DNA from: Planctomycetota bacterium
GTDB taxonomy: Bacteria > Planctomycetota > Planctomycetia > Pirellulales > Lacipirellulaceae
Reading direction: 5' to 3'
Assembly (NCBI GenBank): GCA_029259915.1
Contig: JAJDED010000021.1
Span: forward strand, 1-64,000
Length of the DNA: 64,000 nt
How positions within the stretch are numbered: the stretch's first letter is position 1; each line of letters opens with the position of its first letter. The notes under the pieces were generated by a model that ran no database searches, was not told the DNA's origin, and saw nothing but the letters and a program-made list of their open reading frames with translations. A program made the position numbers and the translations under genes. Positions 41,556-49,620 of this stretch are shown in pieces.

Positions 41556-43019
41556 TCACAGTTCGTAAACAATTCGTCCATGTTGCTGACTGCGGCTGAT
41601 GCGGTCGGTGGCATAAAGACCAGCCAGGACGAACTCGATACAGGATGCCCGTACCGCTTTGTCGCGGCTGGCATTTACTTCAAATGCTTTGTCCCAAACA
41701 GGCGGGACGCGTTCCAGCAGCTTGGCATAATGCGAAGAAGGCAACATGTCGCCCACTTCGATTTTTACGCCCTGCGAAAAGATCTGGGCGATCTCAGGCA
41801 GCCCATGCCGGTCGACATATTCATCGAAAACGGTGGCAATCGCTTCGGCCAACACCGCGTCGAGCACCTGTCGCTCGCTCATCTGATGGGTGCCCATCAT
41901 GTCGAGTTCTAATTTCCCGAGCGAAGAGGCGTAAATATGACCCAAATCGCTAATCCGCGGGACTGCCGGTCGTTCGCCCAAAACGGCGGCCCGCTGGCGC
42001 GCCGACGCAACCATCGTACGATAGTTGGCAATGGAAAGCCGGGCACTCACCCCCGATTCGTGATCGATGTATTTCGATTCGCGCGCTGCCCGGCTGATTT
42101 CCTCAACCAATTCTTTCATAAAATAGGGGACCACCACCTGAGGCGATTGCGGATTCCCCGGTTCCTTCATTCCGCAATCCGAATTCCGCAATTCGCACTC
42201 CTCCCCCGTTTCTTGCTCAAGAATCAACACCCCCTGTTCACGGTCCATGGGATAGTGGGTGTGGATCAGCGAACCAATGCGATCTTTTAGCTGCGGTATG
42301 ACTTTCCCGCTGCGGTTGTACGTGGCTGGGTTCGCGCTAAAGAGTATCAAAACGTCGAGATCAAACTTTACGGGATAACCGCGGATTTGGACGTCGCGCT
42401 CTTCCAAGATATTGAACAGCCCGACCTGCACAAGTTCGTCAAGTTCGGGGAGTTCGTTCATCGCGAAGATTCCGCGATGTAGCCGGGGAATCAGTCCGAA
42501 GTGGAGCGCGTCCTCGGCGCTCATGCTCACGCCCGAAGCCAATTTGGCGGGATCGATTTCGCCGATGATGTCAGCAAACTTGGTTCCGGGTGCCAGCCGC
42601 TCGGCATAGCGCTGGTCGCGGGGCCACCAGGCGATCGGAACATCTTCCGGCAACCGGTTGGCAACTAGATCGCGGCCCCGCTTGGTGATTGGCTTCAGCG
42701 GGTCGTCGTGCAGCGGAATTGCCGGATCGGCCAGAAAGGGGATCGCTTCGTCGAGAAAACTGACCAGCAGTCGCATTAGGCGGCTCTTGGCTTGGCCTTT
42801 TTCTCCCAGGAAAAGCATATCGTGCTGCGCTAACAGAGCGATGTTCAACTCCGGAATCACCGTGCTATCGTAACCGATGATTCCCGGATAGAGTTCTTCG
42901 CCAGCCTGCAACTTCGCTAAAAAGTTGTCGTGGACTTCCTGTTTTACCGATTTGCTCTTCCAGCCAATCTCGTGCAATTCGGCGAGCGTTGTCGGGGCAT
43001 CCGCTAAGGTGAAAGTCAT
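41556..43019 (-). CDS. MoxR/magnesium-chelatase-like AAA+ ATPase with repeat-like insert
   Basis: A 487-residue AAA+ protein with Walker A variant [20 protein letters not shown] (about 66-85), Walker [21 protein letters not shown] and sensor-1 [12 protein letters not shown]. This matches ChlI/MoxR-like ATPases that act as chaperones, usually with a von Willebrand factor A partner; none is adjacent. Residues about 273-294 ([20 protein letters not shown] and next) interrupt a conserved segment and are encoded by a GGATTGCGGAATTCGG-type repeat, so they look inserted in frame. The start is ATG 43019; the frame before it is unrelated to the family. Confidence 0.88.
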   Translation of the reverse strand: MTFTLADAPTTLAELHEIGWKSKSVKQEVHDNFLAKLQAGEELYPGIIGYDSTVIPELNIALLAQHDMLFLGEKGQAKSRLMRLLVSFLDEAIPFLADPAIPLHDDPLKPITKRGRDLVANRLPEDVPIAWWPRDQRYAERLAPGTKFADIIGEIDPAKLASGVSMSAEDALHFGLIPRLHRGIFAMNELPELDELVQVGLFNILEERDVQIRGYPVKFDLDVLILFSANPATYNRSGKVIPQLKDRIGSLIHTHYPMDREQGVLILEQETGEECELRNSDCGMKEPGNPQSPQVVVPYFMKELVEEISRAARESKYIDHESGVSARLSIANYRTMVASARQRAAVLGERPAVPRISDLGHIYASSLGKLELDMMGTHQMSERQVLDAVLAEAIATVFDEYVDRHGLPEIAQIFSQGVKIEVGDMLPSSHYAKLLERVPPVWDKAFEVNASRDKAVRASCIEFVLAGLYATDRISRSQQHGRIVYEL

Positions 43020-43150
43020 CACGGGTTCTCTGTGCAAGCATTGGCGAAAAGCAGGAAATAGACCTCGATTATAGCGCCTTGGGGCCACTTGCCAAGCAAG
43101 TCGTCGGATTGGCGTTGTCGGCATTCCTAGGCAAGCCTAAAGTTTCGGCT

Positions 43151-43861
43151 ATGTTTCGACCATTTCGCAAACTATTTCGGCCAGGATTTCGCGTTCCAGG
43201 TAGACTTGTGACGAAGACGCCCCGGGTCGTTCTCTTGGCCTCGGGATGCGAGCAGCGTTGGGAAGCGATCCAGCACAAGCAACTTGTCGATGTGCATGGT
43301 GAGCCGCTAATTTTGCGAACGATGCGTCAAGTTGCCCAGCGGTGGAATACGCGGCCCGTGGTCGTCACCCACCACCCTCGGATCATCGATGCTGTTGGCG
43401 ATCAGGCCGATGTGTTGTCGCTGGATTCCACCGAACGACGCTGGACCGTCGAAACGGCACTGCACAGCCGCGATTGTTGGGGGGACCCGACGTTGATTTT
43501 GGCCGGCGATGTTTATTGGACCGATGCAGCGCTCGACGCCGCTTGTGATTTGAACACCGGCGGACCGGTGCGCTATCTGGTAACCACTTGTTCGGTAGGC
43601 GACGACATTCTCGGGATTTGGTTTCGTCGGCGCCATCGTCATCGCGTTGCCCGAGCGCTGCACCATGCGATCTGCCATGCAAGACTTCGTGGCGGAGGTG
43701 GCAAACTTTGGCAGTCGTACCGATCGCTGTGTGGTTTTCCGCTAGTGCGTCATCGATTGGAAGACGTACACTGCGTGCGAATCGATGACGAGACGACCGA
43801 CTTCGACACACTGCAAGATTATCAAAAGTTTCTCCGCCAGAAGCAGTCCCACGCGGCGTGA
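43151..43861 (+). CDS. MobA-like NTP transferase domain protein
   Basis: A 236-residue protein with a nucleotidyltransferase-like start VVLLASGCEQRWEAIQHKQLVDVHGEPLI (split here as VVLLASGCEQRWEA and HKQLVDVHGEPL), followed by THHPRIIDAV and LILAGDVYWTDAAL with the acidic pocket. The usual G-x-G-x-R loop is degenerate (ASGCEQRW), so catalytic activity is uncertain. The C-terminal 60 residues are basic. ATG 43151 is chosen from several in-frame starts; TTG 43079 is possible. It is divergent from the MoxR-like gene and probably shares its promoter region. Confidence 0.68.
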   Translation: MFRPFRKLFRPGFRVPGRLVTKTPRVVLLASGCEQRWEAIQHKQLVDVHGEPLILRTMRQVAQRWNTRPVVVTHHPRIIDAVGDQADVLSLDSTERRWTVETALHSRDCWGDPTLILAGDVYWTDAALDAACDLNTGGPVRYLVTTCSVGDDILGIWFRRRHRHRVARALHHAICHARLRGGGGKLWQSYRSLCGFPLVRHRLEDVHCVRIDDETTDFDTLQDYQKFLRQKQSHAA

Positions 43862-43879
43862 GATTCGTTTGAATTTTCT

Positions 43880-43913
43880 GCTAAACCGCAAGCGGCAGCG
43901 ATTGCGGTTTAGC
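43880..43913. repeat. GCTAAACCGCAA palindrome
   Basis: GCTAAACCGCAA (43880-43891) and its exact reverse complement (43902-43913) with a 10-nt loop. It lies between two convergent genes and covers the stop codon of the TPR gene. There is no T-run on either side. Similar CCGCTTGCGGTTTAGC sequence occurs at 50705-50720 and a related one near 16604. Confidence 0.75.
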
Positions 43914-44808
43914 GACGAATAACGCCGTCCGCGCGAGGTGCGCCACTTTCTACCAATTGAGCGAGTAGCAACTGGCTTTGTTGATGTTCGCCATCGACTG
44001 CCAGTGCTTGCCGCACCGCGTTGGCTGCTGCGGAAACGCTTCCCGCTGCCTGCTCCGCTAATGCCAATTGGTAAAGCAAGTCGGCCTGCGGAGTTCCCCG
44101 CAAACTGGCAGCAGCCAAGCTCTCGACGGCATCCTGGGGGCGATCCACGTTTTGGTAAGCAAGCCCTTCAAGCCACAACACACGCTGCGGTTCTTCGCCG
44201 GGCGGGTAGATGTCGAGCAAATGATGCAAAGTGGTCAAACACCGTTGGGGCCGACCGGTGGCGTATTGAATTTCGGCGACTGCCAACAAAACATCAGCCG
44301 AATGCGGACTGTAGCGCAACGATTGCTGAAGATCGGCTAAAGCCGTTTCGACATTTCCCTGCTGTCGATAAATATTCCCGCGCAAAGCCCACGCACCGGC
44401 CAATGTTGGGTCGAGCGATATTGCCTGTTCTGCTCGTTCCATAGCCCGATCGACGGCCCCCACTTCTAATAGCATTTCGCCGTTGCGGACCACAGTCGGC
44501 GCATGCCGCGGGTCGAGTCGCACTGCCGCCTCCATGTGGACCACCGCTAGTCGATGGTCGCCCTTTTGCCAAAGCACTTCGGCCAGATGACGGTGGGCAT
44601 CCAAATCGGCTGGGCTGGTGGCAACTGCCTTAGTCAGCAGAGTATGGGCTTCGTCCCACCGTCCCATCTCCATGGCTGCCACGCCATCACGCGAAAGTTG
44701 TCGACACTCCGCCATCGACTCCGGCACGATTTTCTGCTTGCGCAGCGTAGCGCAACCGCTCAAGATGAGAGCAGCAAGCACCCAGCCAATGAGAGGTGCG
44801 CGAAGCAT
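43909..44808 (-). CDS. TPR repeat lipoprotein
   Basis: A 299-residue protein with a lipoprotein signal (MLRAPLIGWVLAALILSGCA, lipobox LSGC at about 16-19) and about six tetratricopeptide repeats from residue 45 on (for example EMGRWDEAHTLLTKAVATSP, QQGNVETALADLQQSLRYSP). It is likely an outer or inner membrane anchored scaffold. The start at ATG 44808 puts the signal peptide at the N-terminus; the frame is open 87 bp further, but that would bury the lipobox. The final codons lie in a palindrome. Confidence 0.85.
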   Translation of the reverse strand: MLRAPLIGWVLAALILSGCATLRKQKIVPESMAECRQLSRDGVAAMEMGRWDEAHTLLTKAVATSPADLDAHRHLAEVLWQKGDHRLAVVHMEAAVRLDPRHAPTVVRNGEMLLEVGAVDRAMERAEQAISLDPTLAGAWALRGNIYRQQGNVETALADLQQSLRYSPHSADVLLAVAEIQYATGRPQRCLTTLHHLLDIYPPGEEPQRVLWLEGLAYQNVDRPQDAVESLAAASLRGTPQADLLYQLALAEQAAGSVSAAANAVRQALAVDGEHQQSQLLLAQLVESGAPRADGVIRR

Positions 44809-44980
44809 CGACAGGCGAGCTGAGTGAAACACGGGCTTGACCAAGCAGAGAACGAGAAACAAACCGCCGGAGAGTATCAATACTACCGCTTCCACCGCAA
44901 CTGCATTGCGAAGCCCCCGCCGCCTGTGTTAGGCTGATTTATTGCTAGCTAAGTTCTTGTTTTGTAATCAGGAAGGAAAA

Positions 44981-45418
44981 ATGCCTGCAGTTTTTGATCA
45001 ACTTGGTCTTCGATTCGAATATCCAGAAAACTGGACACTCGACGAACAGACGCTTGAATCGACGTTTTCTGCCGAGGAACAGGTAATCGTTTCCAGTCCC
45101 GAGACGGCCTTCTGGCAGTTGTGCAAGCACCCGCCGCAGACGGATTTGGAACCCCTGTTCGACGAGGCACTCAGCGCCCTGCGGTCGGAGTACCAGCAGA
45201 TTGAGGTGGAACCCACGAACGATTCATTCGATGGCACGGTGATCGAAGGCTTCAATGTGAGTTTCTATTGCCTCGATTTCACGAACACCGCCTGGCTGCG
45301 CGGCTTCAAAACTCCCGAGGCAACCTATCTGCTACTCTGTCAGGCAGAAGATCGGGAGTTCCAGACCGTGGGCCCCGTGTTTCTCGCCATGCTGGCCAGT
45401 GTGCTGCGGAATTTGTAG
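44981..45418 (+). CDS. Conserved-type hypothetical protein
   Basis: A 145-residue soluble protein (AVFDQLGLRFEYPENWTLDE, YLLLCQAEDREFQTVGPVFL) with an alternating strand pattern like the small lipid- or stress-related PsbP/DcrB fold (a domain starting F-x-Y-P-x-x-W). This is a weak fold guess, not a family assignment. There is no signal peptide. A strong AGGAAGG lies before ATG 44981. It is divergent from the TPR lipoprotein gene and separated from the next gene by the candidate RNA region. Confidence 0.72.
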   Translation: MPAVFDQLGLRFEYPENWTLDEQTLESTFSAEEQVIVSSPETAFWQLCKHPPQTDLEPLFDEALSALRSEYQQIEVEPTNDSFDGTVIEGFNVSFYCLDFTNTAWLRGFKTPEATYLLLCQAEDREFQTVGPVFLAMLASVLRNL

Positions 45419-45589
45419 CAATTCCCGATTGGCGGGACATTTGAAACCCGGCTTGGAAGTGTAATTCCTACATTTCCGTATTCCTGGCGGGTACCCTGAC
45501 AGGAGCTTTTATCGCTACATTGGCAGGCCTGTTCGCCGTTTGACAGCAAGTTTTCCTACTTTGGCACGCCAAGTGCGTTATCCCCTAAC

Positions 45590-45833
45590 AGTCCGCCAGG
45601 CACGCCAGTTTTGTCCGGTTCACCTTCCCGCTCCTTAGGTGAACCACGCAAAGACCCAGGGCCGATGGCCTCGCAATCCTCGCCGAAGTGCGTCAGTGTA
45701 CGACGCTAGATCCCGACACGGGCAAGTGCGAGTGGGACAAAAAAGAGTTGGTTTCCTGAGCCTCCTTAGCCGGGAAAACCTCGGCACAAGGGTCCGGTTG
45801 GCATCCCTCGCAGGGCCAACCGGGCCCTTTTTT
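45590..45833 (+). ncRNA. Candidate structured RNA with intrinsic terminator
   Basis: No coding frame fits these bases, but complementary segments are dense: TTTTGTCC (45609-45616) with GGACAAAA (45735-45742); GGTTCACC (45617-45624) with GGTGAACC (45638-45645); CGCA (45647-45650) with TGCG (45727-45730); GGCC-GAT-GGCC; GCGTC-N7-GACGC; GCCGGG-AAAA-CC(T)CGGC; then a 13-bp terminator stem (45790-45802 with 45815-45827) and six T. This looks like a stand-alone small RNA or a leader with attenuator for rpmE, whose start is 171 bp downstream. It does not match SRP RNA, tmRNA or RNase P motifs that I know. Strand is set by the T-run. Confidence 0.55.
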
Positions 45834-46004
45834 ATAGCCGAAAGATGCTCTCACCCTCAGCGAAGGATGGCACTTGTGAGTCGTTTCACGGGGTGATATC
45901 TTTAGGGATTACAAAAACATCGCCAAACTCCGACGGCTCGCACAGTTCCTCGCAACTTATTGGGTCGCGGCATCGCATAAGATTTCTAGGCAAGGACCAT
46001 TGTT

Positions 46005-46250
46005 ATGCAAGCGGAAATTCACCCTGAATACCACGAAACCAAAGTGACCTGTGGTTGCGGCAACAGCTTTACTACGCGCAGCACACGCAAAGAGCTGAAG
46101 GTCGATATTTGCAATTGTTGCCATCCCTTTTACACGGGGAAATTGAAGTTCGTCGATACCGCCGGTCGCATCGAGAAATTCAAGAACAAGTTTGCCGGCG
46201 CTGGCTACGCGAGCCTGAAAAAGGGCAAAAAGGCGAAAGCCGAGAAGTAG
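46005..46250 (+). CDS. rpmE: Ribosomal protein L31 (zinc-binding type)
   Basis: An 81-residue large-subunit protein: [20 protein letters not shown] with the CxC pair (C16, C18) and [20 protein letters not shown] with the second pair, so it is the C+ (zinc) form. The C-terminal Lys-rich tail ([10 protein letters not shown]) extends slightly beyond the typical length. AAGGA lies 9 bases before ATG. It heads the rpmE-prfA-prmC order known from many bacteria; an intrinsic terminator separates it from prfA. Confidence 0.97.
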   Translation: MQAEIHPEYHETKVTCGCGNSFTTRSTRKELKVDICNCCHPFYTGKLKFVDTAGRIEKFKNKFAGAGYASLKKGKKAKAEK

Positions 46251-46273
46251 CTAACCGTATCTTCCCGATCACT

Positions 46274-46315
46274 GGCCATTGCAAATAGGAAATTTGCAGT
46301 GGCCATTTTGTTTTG
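46274..46315 (+). terminator. Intrinsic terminator of rpmE
   Basis: GGCCATTGCAAAT (46274-46286) pairs with ATTTGCAGTGGCC (46292-46304), 13 bp with one G-T pair and a 5-nt loop, followed by ATTTTGTTTT. It is 24 bp after the stop codon. Confidence 0.88.
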
Positions 46316-46395
46316 ACTTTATTGGAATATGAAACCACGTCCTTTGGGCGTGGCAAGAGAAACATTGTTTTACTGTTTGCCTTGTTTAAGGAGAA

Positions 46396-46472
46396 CTCTC
46401 GCAAAGGCGCTAAGGCGCAAAGTATTTTGAGAGCAAAAATCTGTTCTTTGCGCCTTAGCGCCTTTGCGAGAG
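46396..46472. repeat. Palindromic intergenic element, family A, copy 2 (inverted)
   Basis: Arms at 46396-46422 and 46446-46472 are a perfect 27-bp inverted repeat with a 23-nt loop, beginning CTCTCGCAAAGGCGCTAAGG. Flanks GAGAACTCTC and GAGACATATC show that it is copy 1 in the other orientation. The element lies between rpmE and prfA, inside a segment bounded by direct repeats TTTTGACTTTATT (46311-46323 and 46555-46567). Confidence 0.88.
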
Positions 46473-46602
46473 ACATATCGAATCGTAAAAAGTTTTCAAA
46501 AGAAGCTCTCTGGGCAACCAAAAGGTCACCGGCTCTGTGGGTGGATACTTTTGGTTTTGACTTTATTCATTTTTTGAGTTCGTTTGGTTCGAGTTACCCG
46601 CC

Positions 46603-47676
46603 ATGCGCGATCTTCTGGAAAAACAGCTTTCTCGTTTTGAAGAGCTCGAACGGCAATTGGTCGATCCCGAGGTGTTGGCGAATTCTTCTAAACTCGCTGC
46701 GGTGGCACGCGAGCATGGTTCGCTGGCCAAGCTGGCGGGGAAGTATCGCCGCTTCAAAGAGATCAACGACCAGATTGCCGACGCCCGTGAAATGGCTGCC
46801 GGCGGGGATGTCGAGATGCGCGAACTGGCCGAGGCCGAGCTTTCTGAACTTGTCAAGCAGCGCGAAACCATTTGGAACGAACTGCTAGAGATGACCCTCG
46901 GCGGGACCGACGCCAACCGCACGCGCTGCGTGATGGAAATCCGTGCCGGCACAGGCGGCAACGAAGCCGCGCTTTTTGCCCGCGATTTGTACGACATGTA
47001 CAAACATCACGCCGAGGCCAAAGGCTGGAAGATCGAACTCTTGGATCATAGCCCCACCGAGTTGGGCGGGTTCAAAGAAATATCTTTTGCCCTGGAAGGC
47101 GAAGGTGTTTATCGCGAACTGCAATACGAAAGCGGCGGCCATCGCGTGCAGCGCGTTCCCCAGACCGAAACCCAGGGGCGAGTCCACACTTCCGCCGCCA
47201 CCGTGGCCGTGATGCCCGAGCCGGAAGATGTCGAGGTGAACCTCAAACCCGACGACTACCGCATCGACAAATTCAACGCCAGCGGCCCGGGGGGTCAGCA
47301 CGTCAACAAAACCGAGTCCGCCATTCGACTGACGCATTACGACACCGGCATTGTCGTGCAGTGTCAGGACGAAAAGAGCCAACACAAGAACCTGGCCAAG
47401 GCCCTGCGGGTATTGAAATCGCGCGTGTATGAAATGAAGCGGCAGGAGGAAGCCCAGAAACGGGCCGACGAGCGAAAATCCTTGGTCGGCTCAGGGGACC
47501 GCAGCCAGAGAATTCGCACCTACAATTTTTCGGAAAATCGGCTGACCGACCACCGCATTGGGCTCACAATTTACAAGCTCGATCAAATCCTCTCGGGAAA
47601 CATGCAAATGGTAACCGATGGTTTGATCGATTACGATCGCCAACAACTCCGCGATGCCTTTGGTGCCGACGATTGA
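46603..47676 (+). CDS. prfA: Peptide chain release factor 1
   Basis: Recognises UAA and UAG stop codons and triggers peptide release. The 357-residue protein has the catalytic GGQ loop in [20 protein letters not shown] and the codon-reading PxT-type motif in [20 protein letters not shown], which marks RF1 rather than RF2. The N-terminal coiled coil and the C-terminal [20 protein letters not shown] are typical. prmC, whose product methylates the GGQ glutamine, follows 33 bp later. Confidence 0.98.
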   Translation: MRDLLEKQLSRFEELERQLVDPEVLANSSKLAAVAREHGSLAKLAGKYRRFKEINDQIADAREMAAGGDVEMRELAEAELSELVKQRETIWNELLEMTLGGTDANRTRCVMEIRAGTGGNEAALFARDLYDMYKHHAEAKGWKIELLDHSPTELGGFKEISFALEGEGVYRELQYESGGHRVQRVPQTETQGRVHTSAATVAVMPEPEDVEVNLKPDDYRIDKFNASGPGGQHVNKTESAIRLTHYDTGIVVQCQDEKSQHKNLAKALRVLKSRVYEMKRQEEAQKRADERKSLVGSGDRSQRIRTYNFSENRLTDHRIGLTIYKLDQILSGNMQMVTDGLIDYDRQQLRDAFGADD

Positions 47677-47709
47677 TCAGGCAAATTGGTATCCACTTGG
47701 TTGAGCCGT

Positions 47710-48597
47710 ATGACTGACGAACAAACCTGGACGATTGGTCGACTGCTTACTTGGACGACCGACTTTCTGCGCGAGAAGGGGGCGGACAATCCGCGGCTTG
47801 ATGCCGAGGTTCTTTTGGCCCACGCACGCACTTGTCCGCGGATCGAGCTATACACCGCCTTTGAACAGGAACCCGACGAACCAGTGCGCACCGCTTTCCG
47901 CGAATTGGTGCGCAGGCGGGCGGAGGGAACGCCGGTTGCCTATTTGGTGGGGCATCGCGAGTTCTTTTCGCTTGAGTTTTGCGTCACACCGGAGGTTTTG
48001 ATCCCGCGTCCCGAGACCGAACTGGTGGTGGTGCGCGGCATTGATCTGGCAAAGCAGAGTGGGCATGATTCAGTATCTGGTTTGCAAATTGCCGACGTTG
48101 GCACCGGCAGCGGGGTCTTGGCGGTTTGTCTGGCGAAACATTTGCCTGGCGCTCACGTCACTGCAATTGACGTAAGCCAATCGGCCCTGAAAGTTGCCCG
48201 CAAAAATGCCGCCCGGCACCAAGTTGCCGAGAGAATCACATTTTTGTGCGGCGACCTGTTTGCCGAATGTTCGTCCGATGCAATGTTCGATCTGGTGGTG
48301 AGCAATCCACCCTACGTGTCATCGACGGAGATGTCGCAACTCGACGCGGGTGTGCATAATCACGAACCGCATTTGGCCCTCGACGGGGGAGAGCAGGGGA
48401 TGGCGGTCTATCGGCAACTGGTGCCGCAGGCGGCAGCGCGACTCCGCCCGGGCGGTTGGCTACTAATGGAAGTTGGCCCCAGCAACGCCGAGCAAGTCGA
48501 AGAACTCGTAGCGGCAACTGCGGGACTCACTGCAAAGGAAACACTTAGCGATTTGGCCAACCTGCCGCGTGTCGTTCAGGCGCAGCGGGAAGAGTAA
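47710..48597 (+). CDS. prmC: Release factor glutamine methyltransferase
   Basis: N5-methylates the glutamine in the GGQ loop of RF1 and RF2 using SAM. The 295-residue protein has an N-terminal helical substrate domain (ADNPRLDAEVLLAHARTCPR), the linker PVAYLVGHREFFSLEFCV, PRPETELVVV, SAM motif IADVGTGSGVLAVCLAKHLP, and the catalytic DLVVSNPPYVSS. ATG 47710 is chosen over an upstream in-frame start. It is downstream of its substrate gene prfA and likely co-transcribed. Confidence 0.97.
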   Translation: MTDEQTWTIGRLLTWTTDFLREKGADNPRLDAEVLLAHARTCPRIELYTAFEQEPDEPVRTAFRELVRRRAEGTPVAYLVGHREFFSLEFCVTPEVLIPRPETELVVVRGIDLAKQSGHDSVSGLQIADVGTGSGVLAVCLAKHLPGAHVTAIDVSQSALKVARKNAARHQVAERITFLCGDLFAECSSDAMFDLVVSNPPYVSSTEMSQLDAGVHNHEPHLALDGGEQGMAVYRQLVPQAAARLRPGGWLLMEVGPSNAEQVEELVAATAGLTAKETLSDLANLPRVVQAQREE

Positions 48598-48605
48598 ATT
48601 TTCTA

Positions 48606-48790
48606 GCCACAGAGAGGGGGATGTGAGATGGCTGATTGATGATGTCAGAAAAAAATGAACCAATTGGCGTAATGCGTGGGGTAATGAAACGCAGATAGCG
48701 CAGATTTTCGCTGAGAAATCATTGTATTTCTTTTCCCCTCTGAAATCATCAATCAGCAATCATAGATCAACCATTCCCCCACTCTGTGGC
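48606..48790. repeat. MITE-like element with nested inverted repeats
   Basis: Outer arms GCCACAGAGAGGGGG (48606-48620) and CCCCCACTCTGTGGC (48776-48790) are complementary at 14 of 15 positions; inner arms GCTGATTGATGAT (48631-48643) and ATCATCAATCAGC (48745-48757) are perfect. No coding frame is inside. It fills the space between prmC and the DUF4261 gene. Confidence 0.7.
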
Positions 48791-48821
48791 TTTCCCCTAA
48801 TTATTCTTCAGGACCTCTCCC

Positions 48822-49595
48822 ATGGACAATCCTCTACGCTGGCTCGCTTTGGTGATGCTTGAAGAGCCGCTGCTTCCGGAATTTGATGATGTGGCGCGTT
48901 GGGTTGGCGAGAACTTTGCCGACGCTCCTGAAATGGCGGTTGCCGGTTCTACGGAAAACATGTTTAGCTGCACGCTGGGCAATTCGACGGCTGCCGCCAC
49001 CTTGATCGATCGCGCGGTGCCATGGTCGCAACTCGAAGGGCCGTGCGCCACGGCCTGGTATTGGCCCGATGCTGCCGAAGCGCTGCGCGATCACAAGGCC
49101 CACATTCTCGTGACCATGGTTGACGAAGGTGGCAAGGCGATTGAAAATAGCCAGCGACTCATGCAGTTGGCCGCCGGAGTGACTGCCACCAGCCAAGCGC
49201 AAGGCGTTTTTTGGGGACCCGGTCGATTGGTCCATCCCGCGCGAGCATTTCTCGATCAGGCTGTGCCGTCGACTGCCGAAGATTTGCCGCTGTTCTTGTG
49301 GGTCGACTTCCGTGTAGAACGAACTGAGACGGGCAACGTCCAGCTTTACACAACAGGGCTAGAGGCCCTGGGACATACAGAAATGGAATCGCGCGAATTC
49401 CCCGGCGAGCCGCAACGTTTGCTGGAGTTTGCCTACAACCTGGCCCACTATCAGCTTTGCCAATCCAAGACGATCAACGATGGCGACACCATCGGGCTGA
49501 CCGAAGAAATCCAGGTGATCGCCCGGCATCAGGGATCGATGTTCGACGATTCGCTGGAAGTTTTGCAGCTTGAGTTTCAAGCATCGGGTGGTTGA
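48822..49595 (+). CDS. DUF4261 domain-containing protein
   Basis: A 257-residue soluble protein: LRWLALVMLEEPLLPEFDDV, ILVTMVDEGGKAIENSQRLM, GVFWGPGRLVHPARAFLDQA, LPLFLWVDFRVERTETGNVQ, and YTTGLEALGHTEMESREFPG match the layout of DUF4261 proteins, whose function is unknown but which often occur near secretion or toxin-immunity loci. There is no signal peptide. The ATG is immediately downstream of the MITE-like element. Convergent with the HD-domain nuclease gene. Confidence 0.78.
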   Translation: MDNPLRWLALVMLEEPLLPEFDDVARWVGENFADAPEMAVAGSTENMFSCTLGNSTAAATLIDRAVPWSQLEGPCATAWYWPDAAEALRDHKAHILVTMVDEGGKAIENSQRLMQLAAGVTATSQAQGVFWGPGRLVHPARAFLDQAVPSTAEDLPLFLWVDFRVERTETGNVQLYTTGLEALGHTEMESREFPGEPQRLLEFAYNLAHYQLCQSKTINDGDTIGLTEEIQVIARHQGSMFDDSLEVLQLEFQASGG

Positions 49596-49620
49596 AACCT
49601 GCAAGGCATCAAGACGTGAG

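Noticed and set aside
46313..46888. 191-codon + frame across the palindrome and the start of prfA
   Set aside because: Its first third is the palindrome (SRKGAKAQ.. and [10 protein letters not shown] translations) and the rest is prfA in another frame.
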